Below, in pieces: positions 6,310 through 7,333 of a stretch of DNA of 7,333 nucleotides (position 1 is the first letter of the stretch; each line of letters opens with the position of its first letter). Under the pieces are notes generated by a model. It worked only from the letters and a program-made list of their open reading frames with translations, was not told where the DNA came from and made no database searches. The stretch comes from Halobacteriales archaeon QH_10_65_19. Lineage in GTDB: Archaea; Halobacteriota; Halobacteria; Halobacteriales; Haloarculaceae. The stretch spans positions 1-7,333 of the forward strand of contig PXQK01000171.1 in the NCBI GenBank assembly GCA_003022085.1, given 5' to 3'. The position numbers and the translations under genes are program-made.

Positions 6310-6317
6310 ACTAAAAC
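6310..6317 (-). promoter_or_regulatory. Possible TATA element upstream of the dehydrogenase gene
   Basis: Minus-strand GTTTTAGT lies just after the sulfatase TAA (6326-6328), about 120 nt before the dehydrogenase ATG. If used, transcription would start near 6287 and leave a leader of about 95 nt, unusually long for haloarchaea. The 134-bp gap 6192-6325 shows no better box nearer the ATG. Confidence 0.35.
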
Positions 6318-6325
6318 CGTGGGGC

Positions 6326-7093
6326 TTACACGTAGCCCAGCGCTTCGAGACGGTCGCTCTCCGTTGTGGCTCCGTAGACGCGGGAGACAGGGAGCGGTTC
6401 CGGCGGCGTGAGCGTCGGCTCGCGGGTGCCCCGGTCGCCCCCCGACGTCTCCGCCCACGGGACGGACAGCAGCGCCGGCACCGGCGTCTCCATCGGGTGG
6501 CCGTACAGCCCCCACTAGGCGTCCCAGACCCGCTCGGCAGTGACGTCACCCCGGCGGAGCAGGACCCAGGGGTTTGCAGTGTTGCTGTGGCTCCCGGTCC
6601 GGGCCATGCCGTCGTCGCCCGCGAGCGGCTCCGGAACGAAGGGGTGGTGTGGCTGCATGTAGTGAACGACCAGCCGGTCGGGGTCGCGGTCGTGAGCGAG
6701 CGCAATTGCCCTGTCGGTGACGGCCGCCGCCGGGACAGTCCCGAGGTCGTCGTCCCAGGCGTACTTCCAGAGTTCGTCGAGCGCGGCGAACCGGTCGGCT
6801 GTCAGGTACCTGTCGGTCCACGTGTTCCCGGTAACCATCGCCGTCCGGCCGGTTTCGGGTCGCCTGCCGAACGTGTTCTCCAGCCACTCCGAGGAGGAAC
6901 TGCCGACCGACCGGACCGACGACACCTCCCCGAGGAAGTCGACGTCCGGCGCGACCGACTGCAGCAGATCCGCACGGCACGCGTCGAGAACGACTAGGAC
7001 GTCCCACTCGCGCTCGTAGACGTTCCTGCCGTAGTCCAGCCGCCGGCCGACCGCCTGGAGACACCGCAGGTACGCCGTCCCGAGCCGGCTCAT
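6326..7093 (-). pseudogene. Sulfatase/alkaline-phosphatase-superfamily hydrolase with internal deletion and in-frame TAG
   Basis: The first 192 codons encode a haloarchaeal sulfatase-like enzyme: WDVLVVLDACRADLL (30-44) supplies the first metal-binding Asp37 in the DxxRxD motif, SVGSSSSEWLENTF (62-75) is where the nucleophile (Ser/Thr) is expected, and VVHYMQPHHPFVP (142-154) matches the family's H-x4-PH-x-P-[YF] motif. Translation stops at TAG (6515-6517) after RVWDA. Directly after it, in the same frame, 62 more codons read WGLYGHPMETP, VPWAET and end RLEALGYV with TAA (6326-6328), which is the normal C-terminus of this family. The segment between, which should carry the TxDHG metal-binding motif and a helix before it, is absent; an in-frame deletion joining TA(C/T) to (GA)G TGG explains both the gap and the new TAG. 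The product should lack catalytic metal ligands. ATG 7091-7093 is chosen from the conserved MSRL opening; the open frame reaching 7330 is not supported. Confidence 0.82.
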
Positions 7094-7152
7094 TCCCGGT
7101 TCTGTCACACCCGTCCTTCGGTCCGCGACGGCAAAACGCCACCGCCGAGAGA

Positions 7153-7160
7153 CATTTATG
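7153..7160 (+). promoter_or_regulatory. TATA element for the Gfo/Idh/MocA gene
   Basis: CATTTATG is centred about 25 nt before the ATG at 7182, the spacing of a leaderless haloarchaeal promoter. On the other strand it reads CATAAATG, about 63 nt before the sulfatase ATG, so the 88-bp divergent spacer might serve both genes. Confidence 0.5.
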
Positions 7161-7181
7161 CTTGCCGGCCGGGATAGCACC

Positions 7182-7333
7182 ATGCAGTGTCTGTTCGTGG
7201 GGGCCGGGTCGATAGCGACCGAGTACGCGGCCGGGATGGCGAGCAGCCCGCTCTCGCTGGCCGGCGTCTGTGACCTCGACGCCGACCGGGCGGCGGCGCT
7301 CGGTGAGCACCACGGCTGTCCGTCGTTCACAGA
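7182..7333 (+). CDS. Gfo/Idh/MocA-family NAD(P)-dependent oxidoreductase, N-terminal fragment
   Basis: Fifty codons are present before the window ends. They read MQCLFVGAGSIATEYAAGM, a Rossmann beta-alpha-beta opening with the GAGSIA dinucleotide loop, then LAGVCDLDADRAAALGEHHG, where the acidic residues after the second strand (CDLD) are typical of NAD(P)-binding Gfo/Idh/MocA enzymes (glucose-fructose oxidoreductase, inositol dehydrogenase and related sugar dehydrogenases). The ATG at 7182-7184 is supported by the immediate start of the first strand and by a TATA box 25 nt upstream. It diverges from the sulfatase gene. Substrate cannot be told from this fragment; it may supply an oxidised sugar to the adjacent glycosyltransferase cluster, which is inference. 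Confidence 0.82.
   Translation, partial: MQCLFVGAGSIATEYAAGMASSPLSLAGVCDLDADRAAALGEHHGCPSFT

Noticed and set aside
6192..6515. 108-residue N-terminal extension of the dehydrogenase frame
   Set aside because: It overlaps the 3' part of the sulfatase gene in another frame, is of low-complexity Gly/Ala/Arg/Pro composition, and the conserved MDR domain starts right after the internal ATG at 6191.
6515..6517. TAG as a recoded (pyrrolysine-like) codon in the sulfatase
   Set aside because: A whole conserved segment with metal-binding residues is missing at that point, so read-through would not restore the enzyme, and haloarchaea are not known for pyrrolysine use.
7094..7330. 79-residue N-terminal extension of the sulfatase frame
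   Set aside because: It would run antisense through the Gfo/Idh/MocA start and the divergent promoter; the conserved protein begins at MSRL (7093).
1..7333. CRISPR arrays, tRNA or rRNA genes, insertion-sequence transposases, phage genes
   Set aside because: No spaced direct repeats, no tRNA-like cloverleaf, no rRNA stretches and no transposase or phage motifs were seen on either strand; coding genes fill nearly the whole window and no gap exceeds about 140 bp.

Overview
The window reads as chromosomal DNA from a halophilic archaeon (class Halobacteria). Support: high GC with strong G/C at third codon positions, very acidic proteins (Asp/Glu-rich, Lys-poor), short TTTA-type TATA boxes 25-29 nt before start codons (leaderless transcription), GTG starts with 4-bp GTGA/ATGA gene overlaps, and archaeal genes such as GTP cyclohydrolase III and a haloarchaeal squalene-synthase-like enzyme. 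All identifications come from reading motifs by eye; no database search was run.

Layout. Eight genes lie on the minus strand and one on the plus strand. Read in the direction of transcription from the right: a sulfatase / alkaline-phosphatase-superfamily gene (7093-6326) that is broken; an MDR-family dehydrogenase (6191-5202); a 6-pyruvoyl-tetrahydropterin-synthase-like protein (5103-4726); a GT4 glycosyltransferase (4729-3656); a SAM-dependent methyltransferase (3659-2816) whose reading frame is broken near its 3' end; a 78-bp palindromic element; GTP cyclohydrolase III (2679-1918); a squalene/phytoene-synthase-family enzyme (1875-835); and the N-terminal 249 codons of gatB (748-1, cut by the window edge). 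Diverging at the right edge is the start of a Gfo/Idh/MocA oxidoreductase (7182 onward, plus strand).

How they fit. The PTPS-like, glycosyltransferase and methyltransferase genes are joined by two 4-bp overlaps and are surely one operon, probably functionally linked to the dehydrogenase and hydrolase upstream. The left part (gch3, squalene synthase, gatB) is biosynthetic housekeeping: riboflavin/F420 precursor, isoprenoid lipid, and amidated tRNA.

The most notable points are: (1) the operon core looks like an uncharacterised pathway that may build a glycosylated, methylated pterin-like or other small molecule, with a PTPS-like enzyme that keeps its zinc ligands but lacks the canonical catalytic Cys and His, and an MDR enzyme without the usual zinc ligands; (2) two genes of the same cluster carry lesions near their 3' ends, one an apparent in-frame deletion that creates TAG and removes the expected metal-binding segment, the other a frameshift; (3) a perfect 16-bp inverted repeat with a nested 9-bp hairpin sits exactly at the methyltransferase stop codon.
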